A stretch of 64,000 nucleotides of DNA from Novosphingobium aquimarinum (GTDB lineage: Bacteria > Pseudomonadota > Alphaproteobacteria > Sphingomonadales > Sphingomonadaceae): assembly GCF_009746585.1 (NCBI RefSeq), contig NZ_WRPO01000022.1:1-64000 (forward strand), read 5' to 3'. This document shows positions 1-8,450 of the stretch, in pieces; position 1 is the first letter of the stretch; every line of letters starts with the position of its first letter. Both the position numbers and the translations under genes were made by a program. The notes beneath the pieces are model-generated. The model had not been told where the DNA came from, searched no databases, and saw only the letters and a program-made list of their open reading frames with translations.

Positions 1-48
1 CGGTGTAAATCCCTCATCCCCCTCGCCGCCATCGCGAAAGGGAAAAAG

Positions 49-115
49 TGGACGACTTTTACGCCGCCCGCAGCAGCACTTCGCCGCCGCTACCGTGGTC
101 TAATTTTGCACCGCC
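49..115. repeat. IS21-like multiple terminal repeats (two copies)
   Basis: Two related 20-bp sequences, TGGACGACTTTTACGCCGCC at 49-68 and TGGTCTAATTTTGCACCGCC at 96-115, match at 15 of 20 positions and lie 47 bp apart. Multiple short terminal repeats of this look are typical of IS21-family element ends. No istA or istB gene is visible inside the window, so this would be only the end of an element lying to the left, or a relic. The assignment rests on pattern resemblance alone. Confidence 0.35.
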
Positions 116-323
116 GTTCTCAGGGTGGACGTGACGCGAGTCCGCTTTGCGGCACCAGTACATATGAGAACACTGTAGAAAGCCGCGGAATTCAGCGGTA
201 AAATTCCTCTGGATTGTTCCGTCTGTTCCCATCATGTTCTGCCCAGGTTCAACAAAAGTGGCCCACGAACTGGTGGGCCAGGGACTTTGCAGGAGGCGTG
301 GCCCACCGTGCTTACGACCGTAC

Positions 324-690
324 AGATTCGTGCGCTCCAATCTCGAGCGAGGGCATCACGAAACGGCAATTCGCTTGCGCTCATTTGCGAGCCGGGTGTT
401 GCGCTACGGCTTCGCCACGCTTCGTACCGACGGTAACCCAGCAGGCATTCTCAGAGGCGCTCTCATAGGCCCGCAGGTCACTCACAATGCAGCAATCGTC
501 GAGCCCGCTAAGGTGGGCGAGTTGTTGCGAGCGATCAAAGAGTACTCCGGCCGCCAGGAAAACGCATTTTTGCGCTGCGTCTCGCGCCGCATGTCTTTAT
601 TCGGCCCGGAGAGCTACGCAACGGCAAATGAAACGAGATCGACTTTGCCGAGAAAGTCTTGATTGTCGCGCTCTCTCATTCTGATCGTCG
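324..690 (+). pseudogene. P4-type tyrosine integrase fragment (frameshifted, truncated)
   Basis: The frame from about 330 to 560 reads like the middle of a P4-family prophage integrase: ERGHHETAIRLRSF, then LRGAL, then AAIVEPAKVGELLRAI. Homology continues in another frame from 572 (ALRLAPHVFIRPGELRNGK), followed by a TGA at 629-631 where the family normally has Trp, then NEIDF. The N-terminal arm-binding domain and the catalytic Arg/His/Tyr C-terminal region are not visible. So the copy has at least one frameshift, one nonsense change and both ends missing. It is probably the relic of an integrated island whose other boundary is not identifiable here. Confidence 0.6.
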
Positions 691-779
691 CGCGACATTG
701 ACGGTGAGCGAAGTGCAATGCGCCAGAAGCTCGGTGCGGACGCATCCAAGCGGCAGAGAGGCTGGCGCAGGCGGTTAAC

Positions 780-1613
780 CTCGACATGACCGCCACTTGG
801 GAGCCGATCCCCCCGCAGCTTGGCCGGCTTTCTCTGCGGGGATTCTTCCGCCCAGTTTCGAGTGTGGCCTAATGTGGTTGTAATCATGCCGCCAGGCATC
901 GAGCACGAAGCGGGCATGCGGCAGCGATGTGAGCAGCGATGTGAGCAGCGATGTGAGCAGCGTCTCGTTGAGGCTTTCGTCGCGCAAGCGACCATTGAAG
1001 CTCTCGATGAAGCCGTTTTGCATTGGCTTGCCTGGCGCGGTATCGTGCCATTCGACCCGCCGCTCCTGCGACCAGCGCAGGATGGCGACGAGGTCAGCTC
1101 GGTGCCATTGTCGCTGACCACCGTGCGCGGTTTGCCCCGTAGCCCGATCAACCGGGTCAGTTCGCGCGCGACCCGCACGCCCGATAGCGATGTGTCGGCC
1201 ACCAGCGCCAGGCACTTGCGCGTGTAGTAATCGACCGCGCACAGGATGCGGAAGCGCCGGCTACAGGCGAAAGTGCCCGAGATGAAGTCCAGGCTCCATC
1301 GCTGGTTAGGCCCATCCGGCAGCACCATCGGCGCCCTGGTACCCAGCGCACGCTTACGGCCACCGCGGCGACGGACCCGCAGGTTCTCCTCGCAATATCT
1401 CCGTAACAGCTTCTTGAGCCTGGCGTTCTCGTCCTCGAGCGCCCGTAGCCGACGGGCCTCGGATACCTTCAGCCCGCCGAACTTCGACTTCCATTCGTAG
1501 AACGTGGCTGAGCTGATCCCATGGCGACGGCAAACGTCCGCCGTCACCATCCCCGCTTCCTGCTCCTTCAATATTGGGATGATTTGCTCTTCGCTGAACC
1601 TGCTGCGCTTCAT
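780..1613 (-). pseudogene. IS3-family transposase remnant (fused, frameshifted OrfA/OrfB)
   Basis: The minus strand starts with a typical IS3 OrfA helix-turn-helix region (MKRSRFSEEQI, then GISSATFYEWKSKFGG, then ALEDENARLKKLL). It then jumps directly into the middle of OrfB (YCEENLRVRRRGGRKRALG, RWSLDF), so roughly 100 residues spanning the OrfA end and OrfB start are deleted. The DDE region follows (VVSDNGTEL), but near position 1100 the frame shifts and the remaining OrfB (ILRWSQERRVEWHD, PGKPMQNGFIESFNGRLRD, HDYNHIRPHSKLGG) is read in another frame, ending near 780. The element cannot encode an active transposase. The OrfA side retains an upstream segment to about 1680 resembling an IS3 terminus; the other end is not identifiable. 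Confidence 0.85.
924..959. repeat. Three 12-bp tandem copies inside the dead transposase
   Basis: GCGATGTGAGCA is present three times in a row, perfectly, at 924-935, 936-947 and 948-959. In the transposase frame each copy adds four residues (LLTS), giving a triplicated stretch where IS3 OrfB proteins normally have one copy before HARFVLD. The expansion is in frame but the gene is already broken. Confidence 0.9.
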
Positions 1614-1679
1614 TTCGTCCGACTCCTTTGTGTCGGACTCTACTCAAGAAACGGTCACATTTCAGGGGAGCATGTCACG

Positions 1680-1935
1680 CGCACGTCGGTCAATGGCGAG
1701 CGCCCGCGCTTCGGCGACTCTGGCGGGATCGGGCGGCTGACTACGATCAGCTTCAGGTTCAGGTCGCCTTCGCCAGAGCCGGTCTCGCGGCTGTGCTTTC
1801 GTGGCGTCAGCACGGCTGAGGGTGCGCCGCCGCCTGACCGCCAGGCCTTCTTCGTGATAAAACCATACAGTTTCCTTCCCGCTGATCATGCGCCCCCGGC
1901 CCGGCAAGTTTCCGAGAACCTCGTTCGCTTCATCT
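1680..1935 (-). pseudogene. Second IS3-family remnant
   Basis: On the minus strand an OrfA-like start (MKRTRFSE) at about 1935 is followed after a deletion and frame change by an OrfB-like segment (WFYHEEGLAVRRRR). No DDE motif remains. The start resembles that of the neighbouring IS3 remnant at 1613 (MKRSRFSE) but is not identical, which suggests two related elements rather than a simple duplication. The rest of the segment to 1680 has no recognisable protein homology. Only the two short matches support the call. Confidence 0.5.
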
Positions 1936-2266
1936 GTCGGTCCTTCTCGTAAGCCTGGGCACTAATTAAGTTTGAAGAAAAATAAAGGGGTGCGCCGTTT
2001 TGTAGCAAGTCGTTGTCTGCGAATGGTTGAAAAAAGTCGACTTTCGTTTCTCATGTCGCAGTGAAAATTGAAACGAAGCGCAAGTATTGATTAGTATCAT
2101 CAATGATTTTTTATCGATCAACTATATTATTCATTCGCGCCACGGAAATTCAGGACTGAAGGCGGAATCCGAACTCGGCACTCACACACGTGCAACGCCC
2201 CTTTACCCGATATTTACGCGGCTCTCCTAGGGTCGGCGGGGAATACGGGAATGGCGTGCACGCGAT
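1936..2266. other. AT-rich spacer upstream of the TadG-like cassette
   Basis: About 330 bp without a convincing gene. The stretch 1965-2145 is clearly richer in A and T than the rest of the window (runs such as GAAAAATAAA and GATTTTTTATCGATC), which suggests foreign or regulatory DNA at the edge of the mobile-element relics. It must contain the promoter for the gene at 2267, but no confident -35/-10 pair could be picked by eye. Confidence 0.5.
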
Positions 2267-4267
2267 ATGGCCTGGTTTTTCAGGAACTGGAGAAGCGACG
2301 ATAGGGGGAGCGTACTGCCGATTGCGGCCGTCGCGATCCTGTTGTCGGCTGCGTTGATCGGCAGCGGCGTCGATCTCAGTCGCGCCTATCGGGCCAAAAA
2401 TCGGCTGCAATCCGCATGCGACGCGGCGGTCCTGGCGGGGCGGCGCGCGGAGACCAGCAACGGCTTCGATGACAGCGCGCAAACCCAGGCCGAGAACTTC
2501 TTCAACGCCAATTTCAGCGACGAGCGCCAAGACACGCACGACACCTCGTTCGAGCCTTACTCGGACAACGATGGCGAGACGGTGAAGGGCGTGGCCCGCA
2601 CAAAGTCCGCCAACCTGTTGATGTCATTGTTTGGGTTCGAGGAAGTGGCGCTCGAAGTCGAATGCCAGGCTTCGATGGGGATCGGCAACAGCGATGTGGT
2701 GATGGTGCTCGACACGACCGCGTCGATGAACTTCAACATGGATGGCTTTGGCGATTCTGGTGAGCGGATGGCCGCGCTCAAGGACGCAATGAAGAATTTC
2801 TACGTGACGCTTGAGAACGCCACGAACGGGACCAATGCGCGTGTGCGCTACGGGTTTGTGCCGTACGCCTCGAGCGTCAATATCGGGAGACTGCTGTACG
2901 AGACCGACCCCAGCTACATAGCGGACAGTTGGGAATACCCGTCGCGCAAGCCCATCTATCGGATCGAGACGACACAAACCCTGGATCACTATGGCAATCC
3001 AGTCATCACGACCGGGACTTCGTCGGATCAGGGGGAGCTCGACTCGGAACGCTACGGTGACAATTTCTACTGGAGGCGGTCGGACTGCCAGTCCGAGCTG
3101 CCCAGTGCGACGTCCTGGGAAGACGCTTCGCCCACCACAGAAACGAATACCTATTTCAATGATGCCGGGCAGCGCGTGACCGTTACGGTCACGACGCAGC
3201 GCCAGACCCGAAAGGAATACTACTGCGCGTCCCCTTTTTTCGGCTACCGGCCGTATGTCCGAACCGTCTACCGGGACAGCAAGACGCACCAGCACGCGAC
3301 GCAGGATCCTGTCTACGTCACGACCGAAAACCGTATTTTCGAGCGATGGTCCTATGAGCAGGTCATCCATCCCACGGACGTCTTCAAGTCCGGTCTTTCG
3401 GCAACTCTGCCGATCGGCGAAAGCGGGGGGCAGCCGAGCAACATGACCTCGCGCTGGAACGGCTGTGTGCAGGCCGTCAAGACCTCGCCCGCCGAGACTT
3501 TTACCTATTCCAGCCTGAACGGAATGCAGCCGAGCGATGCCTACGATCTCGATATCGACCATGTGCCCGGTGCCGATCCCGATACGAAATGGGGCCCGAT
3601 GTGGCCTGAGGTCACTTACAAGCGGACGGAATACATCTCGAGAAACTGGTACCTGAAACAGGATGCCTCCTACAACGGCGTGTCGATGAGCAATCCGGAC
3701 GATGTCGTTTGCCCCAAGGAAGCGCAATTGCTCAGCGAGATGGAGCAGTCCGACTTCAATGCCTATGCCGATGCACTCACGCCCAAGGGCGGCACCTATC
3801 TCGATGTGGGCCTGATCTGGGGCGGGCGGCTTTTGTCAGAAGACGGCGTATTTGCGAATAATGTCAAGCAAGCCCCCGACAATGGTGGCGAAGTTTCGCG
3901 CCATCTCATTTTCATGACCGACGGCGAAATGTCGCCTAACATCAATACGCTGACGGCGTATGGCATCGAGTACTTCGATCGCAAGACGACTCCCGACGAC
4001 GAAAGCTACGGTTACGTCCTCAGCCGCTGCTGCGCTAGCGACAGCGACGATAGGGCTCGCCATTCCGAGCGCTTCCTGGCCGTGTGCAAGGCCATCAAGG
4101 CCAAGGGGATCCGGCTGTGGACGATCGCCTTCACCAAATCGAGCACGACGAATCTCGATACCTGCGCTTCGGATAACAGCTCCTACTCGCCCGAGGATGC
4201 CGAGGAATTGGACGAGGCCTTCCAGGAGATCGCGAAGCAAGTGGGCGAGCTGAGGATCATCGAATGA
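2267..4267 (+). CDS. TadG-like protein with von Willebrand factor A domain (copy 1)
   Basis: A 666-residue protein, probably exported and anchored by one N-terminal membrane segment (about residues 16-36). The N-terminal region is that of Flp/Tad pilus-assembly TadG-like proteins (DDRGSVLPIAAV, then GVDLSRAYRAKNRLQSACDAA). A split VWA domain follows: a MIDAS-type DTTAS beginning at residue 149, and FMTDGE with its Asp at about 552, so some 400 residues separate the two metal-site elements. The centre (about 230-460) is rich in Tyr, Thr, Arg and Ser and resembles no family I recognise. The C-terminus reads AKQVGELRIIE, shared with the next gene. The canonical DxSxS appears here as DTTAS. A role in surface adhesion or pilus assembly is inferred from the family. 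Confidence 0.8.
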   Translation: MAWFFRNWRSDDRGSVLPIAAVAILLSAALIGSGVDLSRAYRAKNRLQSACDAAVLAGRRAETSNGFDDSAQTQAENFFNANFSDERQDTHDTSFEPYSDNDGETVKGVARTKSANLLMSLFGFEEVALEVECQASMGIGNSDVVMVLDTTASMNFNMDGFGDSGERMAALKDAMKNFYVTLENATNGTNARVRYGFVPYASSVNIGRLLYETDPSYIADSWEYPSRKPIYRIETTQTLDHYGNPVITTGTSSDQGELDSERYGDNFYWRRSDCQSELPSATSWEDASPTTETNTYFNDAGQRVTVTVTTQRQTRKEYYCASPFFGYRPYVRTVYRDSKTHQHATQDPVYVTTENRIFERWSYEQVIHPTDVFKSGLSATLPIGESGGQPSNMTSRWNGCVQAVKTSPAETFTYSSLNGMQPSDAYDLDIDHVPGADPDTKWGPMWPEVTYKRTEYISRNWYLKQDASYNGVSMSNPDDVVCPKEAQLLSEMEQSDFNAYADALTPKGGTYLDVGLIWGGRLLSEDGVFANNVKQAPDNGGEVSRHLIFMTDGEMSPNINTLTAYGIEYFDRKTTPDDESYGYVLSRCCASDSDDRARHSERFLAVCKAIKAKGIRLWTIAFTKSSTTNLDTCASDNSSYSPEDAEELDEAFQEIAKQVGELRIIE

Positions 4268-4370
4268 GCGCGGCGCGCTTTATGCGCTCCCGATCGGATC
4301 GTGATTACCCAAAATTAACGCGGAGGACCGTATCCGGGCGCATTATTCGTCTTCTTGAAAGCCTCTGGCG

Positions 4371-6395
4371 ATGCGAAGCGTGCGTTCTCGTTTCCTCAAC
4401 GATCGTCAAGGCAGCGTGCTGCCGGTGGCGGCCGTCTCCCTTTTGCTGCTTGCGGCTCTGATGGGGAGCGGGGTGGATCTGAGCCGGGCCTATCGTGCCA
4501 AGAACCGGTTGCAGTCGGCGTGCGACGCCGCCGTGCTCGCGGGGCGTCGTGCCGAGACCAACCAGGGATTCGACGCGACCGCGCGTTCGCAAGCGATGAA
4601 CTTTTTCGCCGCGAACTTCGACGACGTTCGCCAGGATACCGTCAATACCGTCTTCGCGCCCTATTCCGACGACAATGGCGAAACGGTCAAGGCGACGGCG
4701 AGTACGACATCGAACAACATGATCATGAAGATGTTCGGCTTCGCGCAAGTGGATCTCGCGGTCGAATGCCAGGCCTCGATGGGGGTGGGCAACAGCGACG
4801 TGATCATGGTGCTCGATACGACCGGCTCCATGGAATACGACATGGCCGGATCGACGCAAAACAACTACCGCATCAACGCGCTGCGCACCGCGATGAAGAA
4901 CTTTTACGCGACGGTGAAGACCGCAACAACGGGCACCAACGCGCGCGTTCGCTATGGCTTCGTGCCGTACAGCTCGGCGGTGAACGTCGGCCAAGTGCTG
5001 CTCGATACCAATCCGGACTATCTTGCGGACAACTGGACCTACCAGACTCGCGATCCGTACTATCGGGACGTCCAGGTGTTCGATCATTGGGGCGATGAAG
5101 TATCGTCCCCGGCTTCCGTCTCTCCCCAGGAGACGGCGGAATCGCTTACGAGCAACTGGGCAAACGCGAGCAGCGCGAATTACAGTTCGAATTCCTGTGC
5201 CAGCGCTAGACCCCCTGCTACGAATTGGACAGCGTCGGGCAATCCGACGCCGGGAAGCAGCGTCAGCTATCCCAATGGAAAGCGCGTGACGACCTACACG
5301 TCAAGACAACGCGAGATCCGCACGAACTATCGATGTTATCAGACCAATATTAACAAGAATAATAGCTATGCAGTCCAATCGCGTGGCGAAGAACGTTACG
5401 TCACGAGCACCGTGAGATATGGCGTGCAGGATCCTGTCTATCGCACTGACAAGGTTTTCGACCATTGGGACTATTACGCAAAGTCTCGTGACACCAGTGT
5501 CTATAAGACGTTCACGAACGTCACGACTTTGATCGGCGAGACATCGGGGCAGCCTTCGAACATCACCTCGCGCTGGCGGGGCTGCGTACAGGAACCCACG
5601 ACCGTACCCGCCTCAAGCTTCAGCTTTTCGAGCATTACCGGTCTCACGCCCGACGGCGCACAGGATCTCGATATCGATCACATTCCAGGTGGCGAAGATA
5701 GCACGCGCTGGGGTCCGATGTGGCCAGCGATGACTTATCAGCGCAAGGTTGCCTACAACGGTAACTGGTATCTGACGACGGCCAATACGACTGCCGGCGA
5801 TGCCATGACGAGCACCAATTCCACTTGGTGGCCCTGTCCTACGGCTTCCAAGCTTCTTGCTTCCATGAGCCAGAGCGCCTTCAACGCCTATGCCGATTCC
5901 CTGACCACGTCTGGCGGAACGTACCTTGATATCGGCATGGCCTGGGGCGGGCGCTTCATTTCGCCCGACGGCATCTTCGGCGACCTCGTCAACGAGCCGC
6001 CGGACAACGGCGCCGAGGTGTCCAAGCACATCATCTTCATGACCGACGGCGACATGGCGCCCAACCTCAACACCCTGACGTCCTACGGTATGGAATATTT
6101 TGACCGCAAGACGACGCCGGACGGGGTCAACTACGGCAACCCGCTGGCTTCGGGCCTGCATTCGAATTCGGACGATATCGCCCGCCACAGCTCGCGGTTC
6201 CGTGCGGTGTGCAAGTCGATCCGTGCCAAGGGGATCCGCATCTGGACGATCTCGTTCAAGTCGGGTTCGCCCTCGGCGGATCTTGCCGCCTGTGCATCGG
6301 ACAACAGCTCGTTCAACGCCAGCAACGCGACGCAGCTCAACGCCGCTTTCCAGGAGATCGCCAAGCAAGTCGGCGAACTGAGGATAGTGGAGTGA
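4371..6395 (+). CDS. TadG-like protein with von Willebrand factor A domain (copy 2)
   Basis: A 674-residue paralogue of the preceding gene, 103 bp downstream on the same strand. The N-terminal membrane and TadG region (about 1-60) is nearly identical, the MIDAS motif DTTGS starts at residue 149 exactly as in copy 1, FMTDGD has its Asp near residue 559, and the C-terminus ends AKQVGELRIVE. Between residues about 225 and 330 the two copies diverge strongly; this copy has a Ser/Asn/Thr/Pro-rich insertion. They therefore look like a tandem duplication in which the framework is kept and the centre has changed. The stop codon overlaps a possible GTG start of the next gene. Predicted to be a membrane-anchored, surface-exposed metal-dependent adhesion-type protein. 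Confidence 0.8.
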   Translation: MRSVRSRFLNDRQGSVLPVAAVSLLLLAALMGSGVDLSRAYRAKNRLQSACDAAVLAGRRAETNQGFDATARSQAMNFFAANFDDVRQDTVNTVFAPYSDDNGETVKATASTTSNNMIMKMFGFAQVDLAVECQASMGVGNSDVIMVLDTTGSMEYDMAGSTQNNYRINALRTAMKNFYATVKTATTGTNARVRYGFVPYSSAVNVGQVLLDTNPDYLADNWTYQTRDPYYRDVQVFDHWGDEVSSPASVSPQETAESLTSNWANASSANYSSNSCASARPPATNWTASGNPTPGSSVSYPNGKRVTTYTSRQREIRTNYRCYQTNINKNNSYAVQSRGEERYVTSTVRYGVQDPVYRTDKVFDHWDYYAKSRDTSVYKTFTNVTTLIGETSGQPSNITSRWRGCVQEPTTVPASSFSFSSITGLTPDGAQDLDIDHIPGGEDSTRWGPMWPAMTYQRKVAYNGNWYLTTANTTAGDAMTSTNSTWWPCPTASKLLASMSQSAFNAYADSLTTSGGTYLDIGMAWGGRFISPDGIFGDLVNEPPDNGAEVSKHIIFMTDGDMAPNLNTLTSYGMEYFDRKTTPDGVNYGNPLASGLHSNSDDIARHSSRFRAVCKSIRAKGIRIWTISFKSGSPSADLAACASDNSSFNASNATQLNAAFQEIAKQVGELRIVE

Positions 6396-6415
6396 GGTGC
6401 GAGGACTACCCTTCG

Positions 6416-6997
6416 ATGCGCCGTCGCCGCCTGCTCGCGCGCCTGAGGCGGGACCGGGCAGGCGTCACCGTGGTGGAATTCGCGCTGGTGGCGCCGGTTT
6501 TCCTGCTGCTGCTGATGGGCACGTTCGAGATCGGCCACATGGCCTATGCGAACGCGGTCCTGAGCGGCGCGGTTGAACAGGCAGCCCGTACCGCGACGAT
6601 CGAGGCGGGCGACATCGCGGCCGCCGATGCCAGGGTCGAGGATACGATCCGCATGGTCGTGCCGGACGCGAAGTTCGCTGCGACGCGCAAGAGCTACTTC
6701 GATTTCAAGGACATCAATCGCCCCGAACAGTGGAACGACGTGAACGGCAATGGCGATTGCGACAACGACGAGAACTTCGTCGACGAAAACGGCAATGGCC
6801 AATGGGACGCCGATATCGGCACGGGCGGCAATGGCGGCGCCAACGACGTCGTTCTCTACAAGGTCACGGTCGACTATCAGCCGATCTTTCCGATCCCGTT
6901 CGTGGGCGAGCAAACCCTGACCGCAACGGCGGTGAAGAAGAACCAGCCCTTCGCCAATCAGGAATCCTACGGCACCGACGCGGGGGCTTGCGAGTGA
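6416..6997 (+). CDS. TadE-family pseudopilin-like protein
   Basis: A 193-residue protein with the TadE signature: a basic N-terminus, then AGVTVVEFALVAPVFLLLL, giving a single membrane segment with the Glu typical of Flp-type prepilin-like sequences. Residues about 105-140 contain an Asp/Asn/Gly-rich stretch (DVNGNGDCDNDE, then DENGNGQWDAD) resembling calcium-binding loops. The ATG at 6416 has GAGGA upstream; a GTG at 6392 overlapping the preceding TGA by 4 bp is an alternative start adding 8 residues. The last codons overlap the next GTG start. It presumably works with the TadG-like neighbours in a cell-envelope or pilus assembly; no TadA ATPase or secretin gene lies in the window. Confidence 0.8.
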   Translation: MRRRRLLARLRRDRAGVTVVEFALVAPVFLLLLMGTFEIGHMAYANAVLSGAVEQAARTATIEAGDIAAADARVEDTIRMVVPDAKFAATRKSYFDFKDINRPEQWNDVNGNGDCDNDENFVDENGNGQWDADIGTGGNGGANDVVLYKVTVDYQPIFPIPFVGEQTLTATAVKKNQPFANQESYGTDAGACE

Positions 6998-7668
6998 GCG
7001 ATCGCAGGCCAGTCCAGTCCCGGCTCTCCCGTGCTCGCGCCTGGGCAGGCCGTTTCGGGCGCAATGCGGACGCGGTTTCGATGCTCGAATTCGCGCTGGT
7101 CCTGCCGGTTCTGCTGACGCTCGGGATGTACGGCACCGAAATCGCTTACATGTCCACGGTCGATATGCAGATCAGCCAGATCGCCAATTCGGTTGGCGAC
7201 AATGCATCGCGTTTGGGCCAGACGGACAACAGCGCGGTCACCCCCACGATCACCCAGGCGCAAGTCAAGGCCGTCCTCGACGGCGCGATCGAAGAGGGCA
7301 GCCGCCTCGGTCTGGAGGAGAACGGGCGCGTGATCCTGTCCAGCCTCGAGCGGGCTCCCGTCACGGGAAAGAACTACATTCATTGGCAACGCTGCATCGG
7401 CGATCTCGATCGCGATTCGGCTTATGGCGGCGAGGGGTTGGGGCTCGTTGGCGCGACCTTGCAAGGGCTGGGCAAGCCCGGCCATCTGATCGCCCCGCCC
7501 GCCAATTCGGCCGTGATGTTCGTCGAGGTCTATTTCGAATATCAGGGGCTTTTCGGGACGATGTTCGTCGGCAACAAGGTCTTCAAGCACGAGGCGGCCT
7601 ACGTGCTGAGAGACGATCGCAACCTCACGCCGGGACTGACCGGCCTCAGCGTGGGCATCGAATGCTGA
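6994..7668 (+). CDS. TadE/TadG-family pseudopilin-like protein (second)
   Basis: A 224-residue protein starting at a GTG that overlaps the previous stop by 4 bp (GTGA), indicating translational coupling. After a basic leader of about 30 residues comes DAVSMLEFALVLPVLLTL, the TadE-type hydrophobic segment with conserved Glu. The remainder is a soluble, presumably periplasmic domain with no recognised motif. It differs from the preceding TadE-like protein in length and lacks the Asp/Asn-rich loop. Together the four genes 2267-7668 look like one transcription unit encoding tad-type minor components. Confidence 0.8.
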   Translation: MSDRRPVQSRLSRARAWAGRFGRNADAVSMLEFALVLPVLLTLGMYGTEIAYMSTVDMQISQIANSVGDNASRLGQTDNSAVTPTITQAQVKAVLDGAIEEGSRLGLEENGRVILSSLERAPVTGKNYIHWQRCIGDLDRDSAYGGEGLGLVGATLQGLGKPGHLIAPPANSAVMFVEVYFEYQGLFGTMFVGNKVFKHEAAYVLRDDRNLTPGLTGLSVGIEC

Positions 7669-7712
7669 TGCGCGCGGGCCACGGTTCCGGGCGCGGACGC
7701 CAGGGGTGCTGA

Positions 7713-8429
7713 ATGGCGTTCTGGCACCTTCTCCTGCTCGTCGGCCTTCTGGGCGCCGGCCTCGTCTGGACGCTTGCCTATCTCCTGCGCCATTGGGCGC
7801 GCGAGAACGGCGAGAAAGTGGCGGCGCGCAAGGCCCGTTTCCGGCAAACCCTGGCGAGCGCCGCGCGCCGCCTGCGGCCACCGCAACGCAAGAGGAATGC
7901 GGACGGGGGCGTAAGATCGCCGCCGGGTCGTGGCAGGGCATCGCCGTCGGACGATTCGCGTGGGGCGCGACCGACGCTCCGCGAAACGCCACTGCCTGCT
8001 TCGGCTTCGGCCCCGCGTTTCGGGACTGCGCGACACGATCGGCCCGCGCAAGCCAAGGTGAAGGTCGACGAAGCCCCGTCTCAAGCCCTACCGGTGCCGG
8101 AGCGGGAACCTGAGGTCGGACTTCGGGCGCTCGAAGCCGTCCGGTCGGACCTGCGTGAGACCAGCGACCCATCGCTCGGCAATCTCACCGCGCTGTTCGA
8201 CCGGCTGGAGCATGGCGACTTGTCGATCGAGGAATTCCTGAAGGCCGCGGCGCTCGAACGGGAAGAAGCCGAACGGCAGATCCGCTGCCTGGAAGTGCTC
8301 TACGAAAGCCGCAGCGAGCTTGAACAGGATGCTTCCTACCAACAGGCACGGGACAACTGCATGGCGGCGATCAAGTGTCAGGAATGGGCGCTGGAGTTCC
8401 GAGAGACGCTGCGACACGCCCACCTCTGA
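7713..8429 (+). CDS. Membrane-anchored protein of unknown function
   Basis: A 238-residue protein that I do not assign to a family. Residues about 3-25 form one membrane segment (HLLLLVGLLGAGLVWTLAYL), followed by a basic, low-complexity region rich in Arg, Pro and Ser (about 30-110). A more ordered C-terminal part (about 125-238) is predicted mostly helical (LFDRLEHGDLSIEEFLKAAA, EREEAERQIRCLEVLY). It lies 44 bp after the TadE gene on the same strand and may belong to that unit. It runs convergently into uvrB with about 20 bp between the stops. No catalytic motif is visible. Confidence 0.6.
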   Translation: MAFWHLLLLVGLLGAGLVWTLAYLLRHWARENGEKVAARKARFRQTLASAARRLRPPQRKRNADGGVRSPPGRGRASPSDDSRGARPTLRETPLPASASAPRFGTARHDRPAQAKVKVDEAPSQALPVPEREPEVGLRALEAVRSDLRETSDPSLGNLTALFDRLEHGDLSIEEFLKAAALEREEAERQIRCLEVLYESRSELEQDASYQQARDNCMAAIKCQEWALEFRETLRHAHL

Positions 8430-8450
8430 GGCGCTCTTGACCGTCGCGCC

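Noticed and set aside
259..280. TGGCCCAC/GTGGGCCA inverted repeat near the integrase relic
   Set aside because: Could be an att or IS end, but no partner copy is seen in the window; left unassigned.
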